From: AP-15 sp963799085 | GTDB lineage: Bacteria; Pseudomonadota; Alphaproteobacteria; ATCC43930; CGMCC-115725 | Assembly: GCA_963799085.1 (NCBI GenBank) | Contig: CAWCWA010000020.1 | Coordinates: 62,001 to 126,000 of the forward strand | Reading direction: 5' to 3' | Length of the DNA: 64,000 bases | Shown here: one piece after another, positions 44,978-52,860 of the stretch | How the letters are laid out: every line of letters starts with the position of its first letter | How positions within the stretch are numbered: position 1 is the stretch's first letter | Position numbers and translations under genes: made by a program | Notes under the pieces: generated by a model | What the model was told of the DNA's origin: nothing | The model's database searches: none | The model's input: only the letters and a program-made list of their open reading frames with translations

Positions 44978-45903
44978 GTCGCGGCCGCCGGGCGGGGACT
45001 TCGCATAAAGCGCCGCGCGAAGCGCACCAAGCGCGGCACCACCGAAGGCCGCAGGAGACGCGCGTCATAGCCGGCGAGCCGCCGCTCGTTCTCTTCGAGG
45101 CAGATGTCGATCAGCGCTGCCGCGGAAAGATCGACGGCACCCACCGCCTTGCTGCCGGTCAGGGTGAAGTTGTTGTCTTGCGGCCTCTCCGCGGCATCGG
45201 GCGCATCGAGACCGCGGGCGATGCTGATCCGTTCCCAGATCAGGAACGCCCAGACCGCCAATCGCTTGGCGTCGAACAGGAGGCGCCGCGGCCACGCCAG
45301 GCGCCGCCGGTGCCACGCCGCCCAGTTGACGAAGAACAGGATGTGGCGGCCTTCCTCCTGCATCACCGGCTCGAAGGTATCGACCAAGGCCGGCGGGAAA
45401 TAGCCCGACGCGCGGGCCATCGCGAACAGGCCAAAGGCGAAAAAGCTGTCAATGCACTCACTGTAGCCGGTGACCATGAAGGCCCATTCCGGGTCGCGCG
45501 GCCTGACGTATTCGGGTTCGGGCGTGAGTGCTATGCCGTAAGCCCGCACCAAGTTCGACAACACCTCCTTGTGCCGCCCCTCCTCGAACCCGTCGAGTTC
45601 GATCGCCTGCCGCAGGAGCGCGTCCTCGACCAGTGCGGCGTAGCTCAGCACGCGCAGCCGGGCCTTGCCCTCGGTCTGCACCGCGATGTCCCAGATCGGC
45701 AGGCCGACGAGCCGGTCGCGCGCCGCCGCGTCGAGGGTCGGCCAGTCGATGACCGAGGGTTTATAAGGATTGTGGGTATCGAGCAGCATTCGGCAGAAAG
45801 CCGCCTTGTGCGAGGCGCTGCCGGGTGCAATCGGACCGGTCTCGGGATGGGTCCAGACCCGCGCCGCGCGATCGGCGTCGGCGAGGACCGCTTCGTCGAG
45901 CAT
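44974..45903 (-). CDS. Ferritin-like di-iron protein, paralogue 2
   Basis: 309 residues from the ATG at 45903 (AGGA nine bases upstream). Di-iron ligands match the paralogue position by position: Glu78 (QTEGKA), Glu108 and His111 (GFEEGRHKEV), Glu149 (YSECIDSFF), Glu184 and His187 (MQEEGRHILFF). Both proteins share FFxNWxAW after the last His. A unique loop DAAERPQDNNFTLTGSKAV precedes the last helices. First gene of a three-gene operon with paralogue 1 and the HpnL-like protein, divergent from rpmH. Confidence 0.7.
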   Translation of the reverse strand: MLDEAVLADADRAARVWTHPETGPIAPGSASHKAAFCRMLLDTHNPYKPSVIDWPTLDAAARDRLVGLPIWDIAVQTEGKARLRVLSYAALVEDALLRQAIELDGFEEGRHKEVLSNLVRAYGIALTPEPEYVRPRDPEWAFMVTGYSECIDSFFAFGLFAMARASGYFPPALVDTFEPVMQEEGRHILFFVNWAAWHRRRLAWPRRLLFDAKRLAVWAFLIWERISIARGLDAPDAAERPQDNNFTLTGSKAVGAVDLSAAALIDICLEENERRLAGYDARLLRPSVVPRLVRFARRFMRSPRPAAAT

Positions 45904-45955
45904 CAGCGTATTTCCTGCTCCCATTTCTGTCGCGGCGACCCGCCCGGGGGCGACG

Positions 45956-45984
45956 TTGACTCGCCGCGGCGGCTTTCGTATACA
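45956..45984 (+). promoter_or_regulatory. Sigma-70-type promoter of rpmH
   Basis: TTGACT at 45956-45961 and TATACA at 45979-45984 are separated by 17 bp, a near-consensus vegetative promoter. It lies 41 bp upstream of the rpmH GTG, in the short gap to the divergent ferritin-like operon. Confidence 0.75.
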
Positions 45985-46025
45985 CTGCGCGCCGCAACGC
46001 AAAGACCGTATTCGGAGCAGGCGCC

Positions 46026-46160
46026 GTGAAGCGCACTTACCAGCCCAGCAACCTCGTCCGCAAGCGCCGCCACGGCTTTCGGGCGCGAATGGCGACCGTA
46101 GGCGGCCGTCGGGTGCTGGCTAACCGGCGGGCGAAGGGTCGTAAGCGTCTCTCTGCCTGA
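46026..46160 (+). CDS. rpmH: 50S ribosomal protein L34
   Basis: 44 residues, MKRTYQPSNLVRKRRHGFRA and a Lys/Arg-rich end KGRKRLSA, full length for bacterial L34. Start is GTG with GGAGCAG upstream. Opens the conserved rpmH-rnpA-yidD-yidC block. Confidence 0.97.
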   Translation: MKRTYQPSNLVRKRRHGFRARMATVGGRRVLANRRAKGRKRLSA

Positions 46161-46194
46161 GCCCGGCCTTTCGCCCGGCTCAGCCCAAACCGCC

Positions 46195-46584
46195 GTGGGC
46201 GCCGGGCTTGCAACTCTGAAGAACCGCGCCGATTTTCTGCGGGTAGCGGGCGCTCGCCGTAAGGCGGTCGCACCCGGTCTGGTCGTGCAGGCTGCCGCGC
46301 GGCCGAGCAACGCCGATGTCGAAAGGGTCATGCGTGTCGGGTTCACCGCCAGCCGCAAGGTGGGCAACGCGGTTGCGCGCAATCGGGCGAAACGTCGGTT
46401 GCGCGCCGCCGCCGCCGCGATATTGCCGAGCGAGGGTGCCGCCGGCACCGATTACGTGCTGATCGCGCGGTCGAGCACGGCCGAGCGGCCCTACCCGGCG
46501 CTCCTCGCCGATTTGAAGGGCGCGTTGCGTCGTATCGAAGGTGGCGCCGGAAAGAGGCGGGCGAGCGGCGCCGTGGAGAATTGA
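46195..46584 (+). CDS. rnpA: Ribonuclease P protein component
   Basis: 129 residues. The RNR motif region reads VGNAVARNRAKRRLRAA, preceded by LKNRADFLRVAGAR and followed by DYVLIARSST. Binds RNase P RNA to mature tRNA 5' ends. GTG start at 46195; a TTG slightly downstream (LKNRADF) is also possible. Confidence 0.95.
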   Translation: MGAGLATLKNRADFLRVAGARRKAVAPGLVVQAAARPSNADVERVMRVGFTASRKVGNAVARNRAKRRLRAAAAAILPSEGAAGTDYVLIARSSTAERPYPALLADLKGALRRIEGGAGKRRASGAVEN

Positions 46585-46585
46585 G

Positions 46586-46861
46586 ATGCACTGGATCACC
46601 CCTTCGAGCTTGGGCAGATCGACGGTCACGGCCGTGATCCGCGCCTATCAACTCGTTGTCTCGCCGCTGCTCCTGCCCTCCTGCCGCTTTTTGCCGAGCT
46701 GTTCCGACTACGCGATCGAGGCGGTCGGACGCCACGGCGTATTGCGCGGTGCGATCCTGGCGCTACAGCGGCTAGGCCGTTGCCACCCTTGGGGCGGGAG
46801 CGGCTACGACCCGGTGCCCCCGGGGGCGGGCGGGTGCTCGCGCGGCGGCGCGGGACGCTGA
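46586..46861 (+). CDS. yidD: Membrane protein insertion efficiency factor YidD
   Basis: 91 residues with the family signature VVSPLLLPSCRFLPSCSDYAIEA and RCHPWGGSGYDPVP. Helps insertion of membrane proteins with YidC. The ATG follows the rnpA stop by one base. Confidence 0.95.
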   Translation: MHWITPSSLGRSTVTAVIRAYQLVVSPLLLPSCRFLPSCSDYAIEAVGRHGVLRGAILALQRLGRCHPWGGSGYDPVPPGAGGCSRGGAGR

Positions 46862-46901
46862 GCGGAGCGGGCGGCTCACCGCGCGGCACACCGGGGACGA
46901 A

Positions 46902-48617
46902 ATGGACCAGCGCAACCTTCTACTCGCGATCGTGCTCTCGGTCGTCATTCTGATCGGCTTTCAATTCGTCTTCGAGCGGCTGCACCCGCCATCCCCGACG
47001 CCGAGCGGCAGGCCGGCCACGACATCGACCGAGACAACCTCCGCGCCGGCCACCACGGCAGGCTCGGCGCCAGCCGCCGGCGCGCCCGCGGCGCCCGAAA
47101 CCCGCGAAGCGGCGATGACCGAGCAGCCTCGCGTCAAGATCGCCACACCCCGGCTGCACGGTTCGATATCGCTCGTGGGGGCGCGCTTCGATGATTTGAC
47201 GCTGGCCAACTATCACGAGACCGTGGACCCGAAGAGCCCGGAGGTGGTGCTGCTGTCGCCATCGGGAACAAAGGAGCCTTATTTCGCCGAATTCGGCTGG
47301 TGCCCGAGCAGCGGCTGCGCCAAGCCCGACCCCGCATTACCCGGCGGGCAGACGGTATGGACCGTTTCGAACGGCCCGCTGACGCCGGACAACCCGGTCA
47401 CCTTGACCTGGGATAACGGCCAGGGCCTCGTCTTCACGCGCACGATCAGCGTCGACAAGGATTATATGTTCACCGTCCGGCAATCGGTGCGGAACAACAC
47501 TGATAAACCGGTTCAATTGCGTCCCTATGGGCTCGTCAGCCGCACCGGCACGCCGCAGGTTGCCGGATACTACATCCTGTTCGAGGGGTTGATCGGCTAT
47601 CTCGACGGCGCGGTGCGCGAGGTCAAATATTCCTCGCTCACGCCCGATAAGCCGGTCGAATATTCCTCGACCGGGGGATGGCTGGGCTTCACCGACAAAT
47701 ACTGGCTGACCTCGCTGGTCCCGTCGCAGACCGAAGCAATCCAGACGCGCTTCATTCATTCGCTGACGGTCGGGGTCGCGCACTACCAGACCGATTTCCT
47801 TGGACCCGAGCTCACCGTCCCCCCGGGCGCCAAGGAAGCCGTCTCGACGCAGTTTTTCGCCGGGGCCAAGGAGTTCAACCTCCTCGAATCCTACAGCGCC
47901 TCCGGCATCCCGTTATTCGAATATTCGATCGATTTCGGCTGGTTCTGGTTTCTGACCAAGCCGATCTTCCGGATTTTACAGTTCTTCTACCAGCATATCG
48001 GCAATTTCGGGCTGGCGATCCTGCTGCTGACCTTGTGCGTCAAGCTCCTGTTCTTCCCTCTCGCCAACAAATCCTACACGGCGATGAGCAAGATGAAACT
48101 GCTGCAGCCCGAGATCCAGAAGTTGCGCGAGCGTTTCCCGGACGACAAGGCCCGCCAGCAGCAGGAGATGATGGCGCTCTACAAGCGCGTCGGCGCCAAT
48201 CCTCTGGCCGGCTGCTTGCCGATCGTGATCCAGATCCCGGTCTTCTTCTCGCTCTATAAGGTCCTCTTCGTCACGATCGAGATGCGTCATGCGCCGTTCT
48301 ACGGCTGGATCCACGACCTCTCGGCGCCGGACCCGACCTCGTTCGCCAATCTCTTCGGCCTGTTGCCGTTCACCCCGCCGCATATCCTGATGATCGGCGC
48401 TTGGCCGCTGATCATGGGATTGACGATGTTCTTGCAGCAGAAACTGAACCCGCAGCCCGTGGACCCGGTGCAGGCGCGCATGTTCATGGCATTGCCGATC
48501 GTCTTCACCTACATGCTGTCGGCGTTCCCGGCCGGGCTCGTCATCTATTGGGCCTGGAACAACCTGCTCAGCATCGGCCAGCAATGGGCGATCATGCGCC
48601 GCCAGGGAGCCGCCTGA
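46902..48617 (+). CDS. yidC: Membrane protein insertase YidC
   Basis: 571 residues. N-terminal helix (LLLAIVLSVVILIGFQFVF), a low-complexity Pro/Thr/Ala linker, the large periplasmic domain (DKDYMFTVRQSVRNN, EYSSTGGWLGFTDKYW), and the conserved insertase core with five helices (FWFLTKPIFRILQFFY, NFGLAILLLTLCVKLLFFPL, MGLTMFLQQKLNP, LVIYWAWNNLLSIGQQ). Inserts and folds inner-membrane proteins alone or with Sec. Frame intact. Confidence 0.97.
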   Translation: MDQRNLLLAIVLSVVILIGFQFVFERLHPPSPTPSGRPATTSTETTSAPATTAGSAPAAGAPAAPETREAAMTEQPRVKIATPRLHGSISLVGARFDDLTLANYHETVDPKSPEVVLLSPSGTKEPYFAEFGWCPSSGCAKPDPALPGGQTVWTVSNGPLTPDNPVTLTWDNGQGLVFTRTISVDKDYMFTVRQSVRNNTDKPVQLRPYGLVSRTGTPQVAGYYILFEGLIGYLDGAVREVKYSSLTPDKPVEYSSTGGWLGFTDKYWLTSLVPSQTEAIQTRFIHSLTVGVAHYQTDFLGPELTVPPGAKEAVSTQFFAGAKEFNLLESYSASGIPLFEYSIDFGWFWFLTKPIFRILQFFYQHIGNFGLAILLLTLCVKLLFFPLANKSYTAMSKMKLLQPEIQKLRERFPDDKARQQQEMMALYKRVGANPLAGCLPIVIQIPVFFSLYKVLFVTIEMRHAPFYGWIHDLSAPDPTSFANLFGLLPFTPPHILMIGAWPLIMGLTMFLQQKLNPQPVDPVQARMFMALPIVFTYMLSAFPAGLVIYWAWNNLLSIGQQWAIMRRQGAA

Positions 48618-48625
48618 GCCGGGCC

Positions 48626-49342
48626 GTGCCGACCGCGCCGCATTCCCCGGCCGATCTCTTTCCGCCGCGACCGATCGACGCCGCGGAGATCGAGGCGGGA
48701 CGGCTGATTTTCGCCCGTTCCTCGCGGTTCATCGCCGGCGCCGCCGAGCCCGCCGCACTGCCCGCGGAGAGCCTCCCCGAGATCGCTTTCGCCGGGCGCT
48801 CGAACGTCGGCAAGTCGAGCCTCGTCAACGCCCTGACAGGGCGACGGATGCTGGCGCGCACCTCGAATACGCCGGGCCGCACCCGGCAGGTCAACTTCTT
48901 CGATCTCGGCGGCGCGCTGACCCTTGTCGACCTGCCGGGCTACGGCTACGCCGAGGCGTCGAAGACGGCGGTCGGTTCATGGACCCGCCTCGTGCGGAAT
49001 TATCTGGCGAGCCGCGCGGCATTGCGCCGGGTCTGCCTCTTGATCGATGCAAGGCACGGTATCAAGGAAGTCGATCGGCCGCTGCTACGCATGCTCGACG
49101 CGGCGGCTGTCTCCTATCAGCTGGTGTTGACCAAGACCGACCGGGCCGCCGTCGCGGAACTGGGCGATGTCGCAGAGAAAGTCGCCGACGAATTGCGCGG
49201 CCACGCGGCCGCCCACCCGGAATTGCACCTGACAAGCGCCGCCAAGGGCCTCGGCATCGGCGCGTTGCGCGCCACGCTCGCCGGCTATGCCCTGCCGACG
49301 GCGCCGGTCGCCCGCGTGGCGATGCGCCGCAAAACCCGGTAA
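48626..49342 (+). CDS. engB: Ribosome biogenesis GTPase EngB/YihA
   Basis: 238 residues from a GTG nine bases after yidC. G-motifs in order: GRSNVGKSS (G1), DLPGYGYAE (G3), TKTD (G4) and SAAKGLG (G5). The TRP-type switch STPGRTRQVNFF is clear. Needed for 50S assembly. The long Pro-rich N-terminus is usual for alphaproteobacteria. Confidence 0.94.
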   Translation: MPTAPHSPADLFPPRPIDAAEIEAGRLIFARSSRFIAGAAEPAALPAESLPEIAFAGRSNVGKSSLVNALTGRRMLARTSNTPGRTRQVNFFDLGGALTLVDLPGYGYAEASKTAVGSWTRLVRNYLASRAALRRVCLLIDARHGIKEVDRPLLRMLDAAAVSYQLVLTKTDRAAVAELGDVAEKVADELRGHAAAHPELHLTSAAKGLGIGALRATLAGYALPTAPVARVAMRRKTR

Positions 49343-49353
49343 ACTCCCGCCCG

Positions 49354-50268
49354 ATGAGCCTCACCGAGCCCGCCTCCGCCCCTTCGTCGTCGGCCCCCGA
49401 TCCCATCGCCAAGGCCGCGATCCTGGCTGAAGCGCTGCCCTATATGCGCCGCTACGCCGGCCGCACGATCGTCGTCAAATATGGCGGGCACGCGATGGGA
49501 ACCGGCAGCGATTCGTTTGCCCGCGACGTCGTGCTGTTGAAGCAGGTCGGCATCAACCCGATCGTCGTGCATGGCGGTGGGCCGCAGATCGGCCAGATGC
49601 TTAAGCGCCTCGGCCTGGAGAGCCGCTTTGTCGACGGGTTGCGGGTGACTGACCGCGAGACGATGGACGTGGTCGAGATGGTGCTCGCCGGCGCCATCAA
49701 CAAGCAGTTGGTGGCGGCGATCAACGCCGAGGGCGGTCTCGCGGTCGGGTTGACCGGCAAGGACGCCGGGCTGATCGAGGCGGAAAAGGTGGTGCGCACG
49801 CGGATCGAGGACGGTGTGGAGGTCGTGGTCGATCTGGGCTTTGTCGGCGAACCGCGGCGGGTCGCGGCCGCCGTGCTCGACACCTTCAAGCAGTCCGACA
49901 TGATCCCGGTAATCGCCCCGATCGGGGTCGGCGCCGGCGGCGAGACCTACAACATCAACGCCGACACCGTAGCGGGTGCCGTGGCCGCAGCGGTCAAGGC
50001 GACGCGCCTCCTGCTCTTGACCGACGTCGCCGGCGTGCTCGATGAAGACAAGCGCCTCCTCTCCGAAATTTCGGCGGCGGCGGCGCGGCGGCTGATCGCC
50101 GAGGGCGTCATCCACGGCGGCATGATCCCCAAGGTCGAAACCTGTCTCGACGCGGTCGATGGCGGGGTCGAGGCGGCGGTCATTCTCGACGGCCGCGTGC
50201 CGCACGCGCTGCTGCTCGAATTGTTCACCGACACTTCGGGGGCGGGCACACTGATCCGGGCCGCCTAG
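49354..50268 (+). CDS. argB: Acetylglutamate kinase
   Basis: 304 residues. The amino-acid-kinase fold shows IVVKYGGHAMG, PIVVHGGGPQIGQML, the N-acetylglutamate-binding LAGAINKQLVAAIN and the ATP region TDVAGVLDEDKRLL; ends with GGMIPKVETCLDAV. Second step of arginine biosynthesis. An N-terminal helix before KAAILAEALPYMRRY is consistent with an arginine-inhibited hexamer. Confidence 0.97.
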   Translation: MSLTEPASAPSSSAPDPIAKAAILAEALPYMRRYAGRTIVVKYGGHAMGTGSDSFARDVVLLKQVGINPIVVHGGGPQIGQMLKRLGLESRFVDGLRVTDRETMDVVEMVLAGAINKQLVAAINAEGGLAVGLTGKDAGLIEAEKVVRTRIEDGVEVVVDLGFVGEPRRVAAAVLDTFKQSDMIPVIAPIGVGAGGETYNINADTVAGAVAAAVKATRLLLLTDVAGVLDEDKRLLSEISAAAARRLIAEGVIHGGMIPKVETCLDAVDGGVEAAVILDGRVPHALLLELFTDTSGAGTLIRAA

Positions 50269-50269
50269 C

Positions 50270-51003
50270 ATGACGCCGCCTCAGGCCGCCGGCGGGCGTC
50301 CGCTCGACGAGATCGAGACATGGATTTTCGATCTCGACAACACGCTCTACCCCGCCTCCTCGCGCCTCTTCGACCGCATCCATGCGCGGATGACCGAGTT
50401 CATCGCCGCACGTCTCGGCCTTTCGCCGGCAGAGGCGCTTGTCGTGCAGAAGAATTACTTCCGCGCCTACGGCACGACATTGCGCGGGCTGATGACCGTG
50501 GACCGGATCGACCCCGAGGATTTTCTCGCTTATGTCCACGCGGTCGATCTCTCCTGCCTGCCCCCCGACCCAGGACTTGCCGCGGCATTGACGCACACTC
50601 CCCGGCCGGAAGCTCGTCCACACCAACGGCTCCGAGCGTCATGCGATGCGCCTTCTCGACCATCTCGGCATCGCCGCGTCCTTCGCCGGGGTCATCGACA
50701 TCGCCGCCGCCGGCTACGAGCCCAAACCGGCGCTCGCCGGCTATGAGGAGCTGTTGCGGCGCCATGACGTGCGGCCGCAGACGGCACTGATGGTCGAGGA
50801 CATGGCCAAGAACCTCGCGCCGGCAGCATCGCCTCGGCATGACCACGGCGTGGCTGCGCGGCACGGTCGACTGGGCCGCGGCCGGGGCCGACGGCGGCCA
50901 CATCCATTATATCGTCGACGATCTCGGCGCCTTCCTCGCCGCCGCGATAACCGATCGGGAGCAGCCGAAATGCCCGTCGCCGACACGATCCGCCGCAAAT
51001 TGA
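50270..51003 (+). CDS. HAD-family pyrimidine 5'-nucleotidase (frameshifted as sequenced)
   Basis: About 243 residues. HAD motif I is IFDLDNTLYPAS, motif II VHTNGS, the Lys motif YEPKPALAGYEEL and motif IV VEDMAKNL. This SSM1/pyrimidine nucleotidase type regularly follows argB in alphaproteobacteria. Two +1 shifts (near 50595 and at CC 50832-50833) break it; repair gives LPGRKLVHTNGSERHAMRLL and LGMTTAWLRGTVDW. Starts one base after argB and overlaps the bolA start by 34 bases. Confidence 0.82.
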
Positions 51004-51245
51004 CCGAACGCTTCGCGCCCGTGCGGCTCGATATCGTCGACGAATCGCACCGCCATGCCGGGCACGCAGGCGCGCGGCCCGAGGGCGAGACGCATTTCCA
51101 GGTCACGATCGTCTCGGCCGCCTTTGCCGGCCAGAACCGGGTAGCGCGCCAGCGCCTCGTCTACGAGACGCTCGCCGAGGAACTCGCGACCCGCGTCCAC
51201 GCCCTGTCCCTGACCACCCTCGCCCCCGGCGAAGAGGCACGATAG
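50970..51245 (+). CDS. BolA family protein
   Basis: 91 residues. BolA fold: IRRKLTERFAPVRLDIVDESHRHAGHAGA, then THFQVTIVSAAFAGQNRVARQRLVYE. The His after GHAGA-type loop region can bind a 2Fe-2S cluster with a monothiol glutaredoxin; here the usual Cys is absent, as in BolA1-type proteins. Overlaps the end of the nucleotidase gene in another frame, so the two are translated together. Confidence 0.88.
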   Translation: MPVADTIRRKLTERFAPVRLDIVDESHRHAGHAGARPEGETHFQVTIVSAAFAGQNRVARQRLVYETLAEELATRVHALSLTTLAPGEEAR

Positions 51246-51280
51246 CGCCCGACGCAGGGCCCTTCGAAACCATCGAAACC

Positions 51281-51637
51281 TTGCGGGTGAGAGGCATCAC
51301 GTTTCGCAGCCTGACCGAAGCTCTCGATACGACGACCGCGCAGGGGCGGCTGGTTTTTCACATGTTTGGCGGATTGGCGGAATTCGAGCGCAGCCTGATT
51401 TTGGAACGCACCCAGGCGGGGCTTGCCGCCGCGCGGCGCGCCGGCCGCACCGGAGGCCGGCCGCCGAAACTCACGGACGACGACATCGAGGCCGCCAGGG
51501 CAATGCTGGCCAATCCCGATATCGGCGTGACTCAAATCGCGCGCCGCCTCGGCGTCTCTCCGGCGACGCTCTATCGTTACATCCCCGCCGCGCGAACCAC
51601 GAATGATCAAAGACCTAAGTCGGAAAGGCCCGGGTGA
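51281..51637 (+). pseudogene. C-terminal half of a serine recombinase
   Basis: 118 residues: GITFRSLTEALDTTTAQGRLVFHMFGGLAEFERSLILERTQAGL is the central part of a Hin/Tn3-type resolvase, followed by TGGRPPKLTDDDI and the DNA-binding helix-turn-helix VTQIARRLGVSPATLYRYIP. The catalytic N-terminal domain with the active Ser is missing; the TTG at 51281 is only the first possible start in this frame. It overlaps the DUF1348 gene end on the other strand. Confidence 0.7.
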
Positions 51638-52069
51638 TCGTCGGGCCGCCGCCCAAGGGGCCAACGGTATTTCCGGTCGGCTTCGTTGATCGGCAGATCG
51701 TTAATGGAAGCGAAGCGTCGCTGCATCACGCCAGCAGCATCGAATTCCCAGTTCTCGTTTCCGTAAGAGCGGAACCAGTTGCCGCTGTCGTCATGCCACT
51801 CGTAAGCGAACCGTACGGCGATTCGGTTCTCAGTGTAGGCCCACATTTCTTTGATCAAGCGGTAATCGAGCTCCTTGTGCCATTTCCGGGTAAGAAAGGC
51901 GACGATATCGGCGCGTCCATTGATGAATTCTGCTCGATTCCGCCAGCGGCTATCCTCGGTATAGGCCAGTGAAACCTCGATGCGGATCACGGCTGTTCCA
52001 GCCGTCTTCTGCCATCCGGACTTTGGCGATGGCAGTCTCGCGCGAGAACGGCGGGATGGGAGCAGGCAT
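51607..52069 (-). CDS. DUF1348 (NTF2-like) protein (frameshifted as sequenced)
   Basis: About 153 residues of a conserved cystatin/NTF2-like family: PAPIPPFSRETAIAKVRMAEDGWNSRDPHR at the start, then, after removal of one C from CC 51975-51976, VSLAYTEDSRWRNRAEF, KELDYRLIKEMWAYTENRIAVRF, WHDDSGNWFRSYGNENWEF and RWPLGRRPDDHPGL. GGAGG lies upstream of the ATG. Function unknown; the fold binds small ligands in other proteins. Confidence 0.85.
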
Positions 52070-52540
52070 CGGAAACCTCCTTCACTCTGTACGAGCCGGC
52101 GATCTCGGACGTTTGGCGACAGCGCCGCAGCGTCACCATCCTTACGGGCGATCTTCCGGATCGGCACCATAATAGGCGACTTGTTCCGCACAAATAAACG
52201 CCCGCTTGGGTCGAAACGCGCCAGTCGTGATGATCGATCGTCGGGCTGCATCCGCCAACGTGCAGCCATGAAACCTTTCGGCAAATTCGCTTGCCGCAGC
52301 CCGATCAATGAGTTATGGCTCCCTTAAGATATGACCGGAACGCACCCGCAAAACCGCCGCCCGGCTAAGTTCGCGTCAGGACCGACCGGGCGGTGATCGC
52401 TCGCACCAGGGCTGCAGGCTTCTAACCAGTCGGATTGTCGCCTCCACGTGATAATCGGGTTTCTCACGTCTGAGTTTCTCACGTCTGAACGGCGGTACTT
52501 GTTCGGGGAACGCCGCAGTTTGTTGGCGACACGATGACAG

Positions 52541-52673
52541 CAAAATTGCCATAATTACATGATACATGTTCGTTCAGTTGGCGGTGAGAATGACAGGATG
52601 GAGGAGTAAGGGGGAGGGTTCTCGGTGGAGGATTTGCTGATAATTTGTTGCAAATAACAGCAAAAACAGCAAA
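52541..52673 (+). repeat. DUF5681 leader/5' coding repeat, partial copy C
   Basis: Contains ATTGCCATAATTACATGAT of the leader and the coding start GCTGATAATTTGTTGCAAATAA plus CAGCAAAAACAGCAAA, but not the Gly/Pro-rich part; the middle of the leader has diverged. The 52070-52860 stretch holds no supported gene apart from this copy. Confidence 0.55.
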
Positions 52674-52860
52674 CGAGCTTGGCGTCGCCAGGGCCTTGGC
52701 GGCTCGCGTCGCCGCCATGCAGCGGAAAGGGCCGCTGAATTCGTCTAAAACTGCGGCGGCGGCGCCAAGGCCGCCACAATCCTGTTGTAAGCTCGCACCG
52801 CGCGGGCAGCGCCTCGTCCGACGTCTCCCCTCTGCCGAGGAGCGCTGAGCCAGCTCCGTC

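Noticed and set aside
45904..46025. Replication origin next to rpmH
   Set aside because: There is no dnaA gene and no cluster of DnaA boxes; only a good rpmH promoter is visible.
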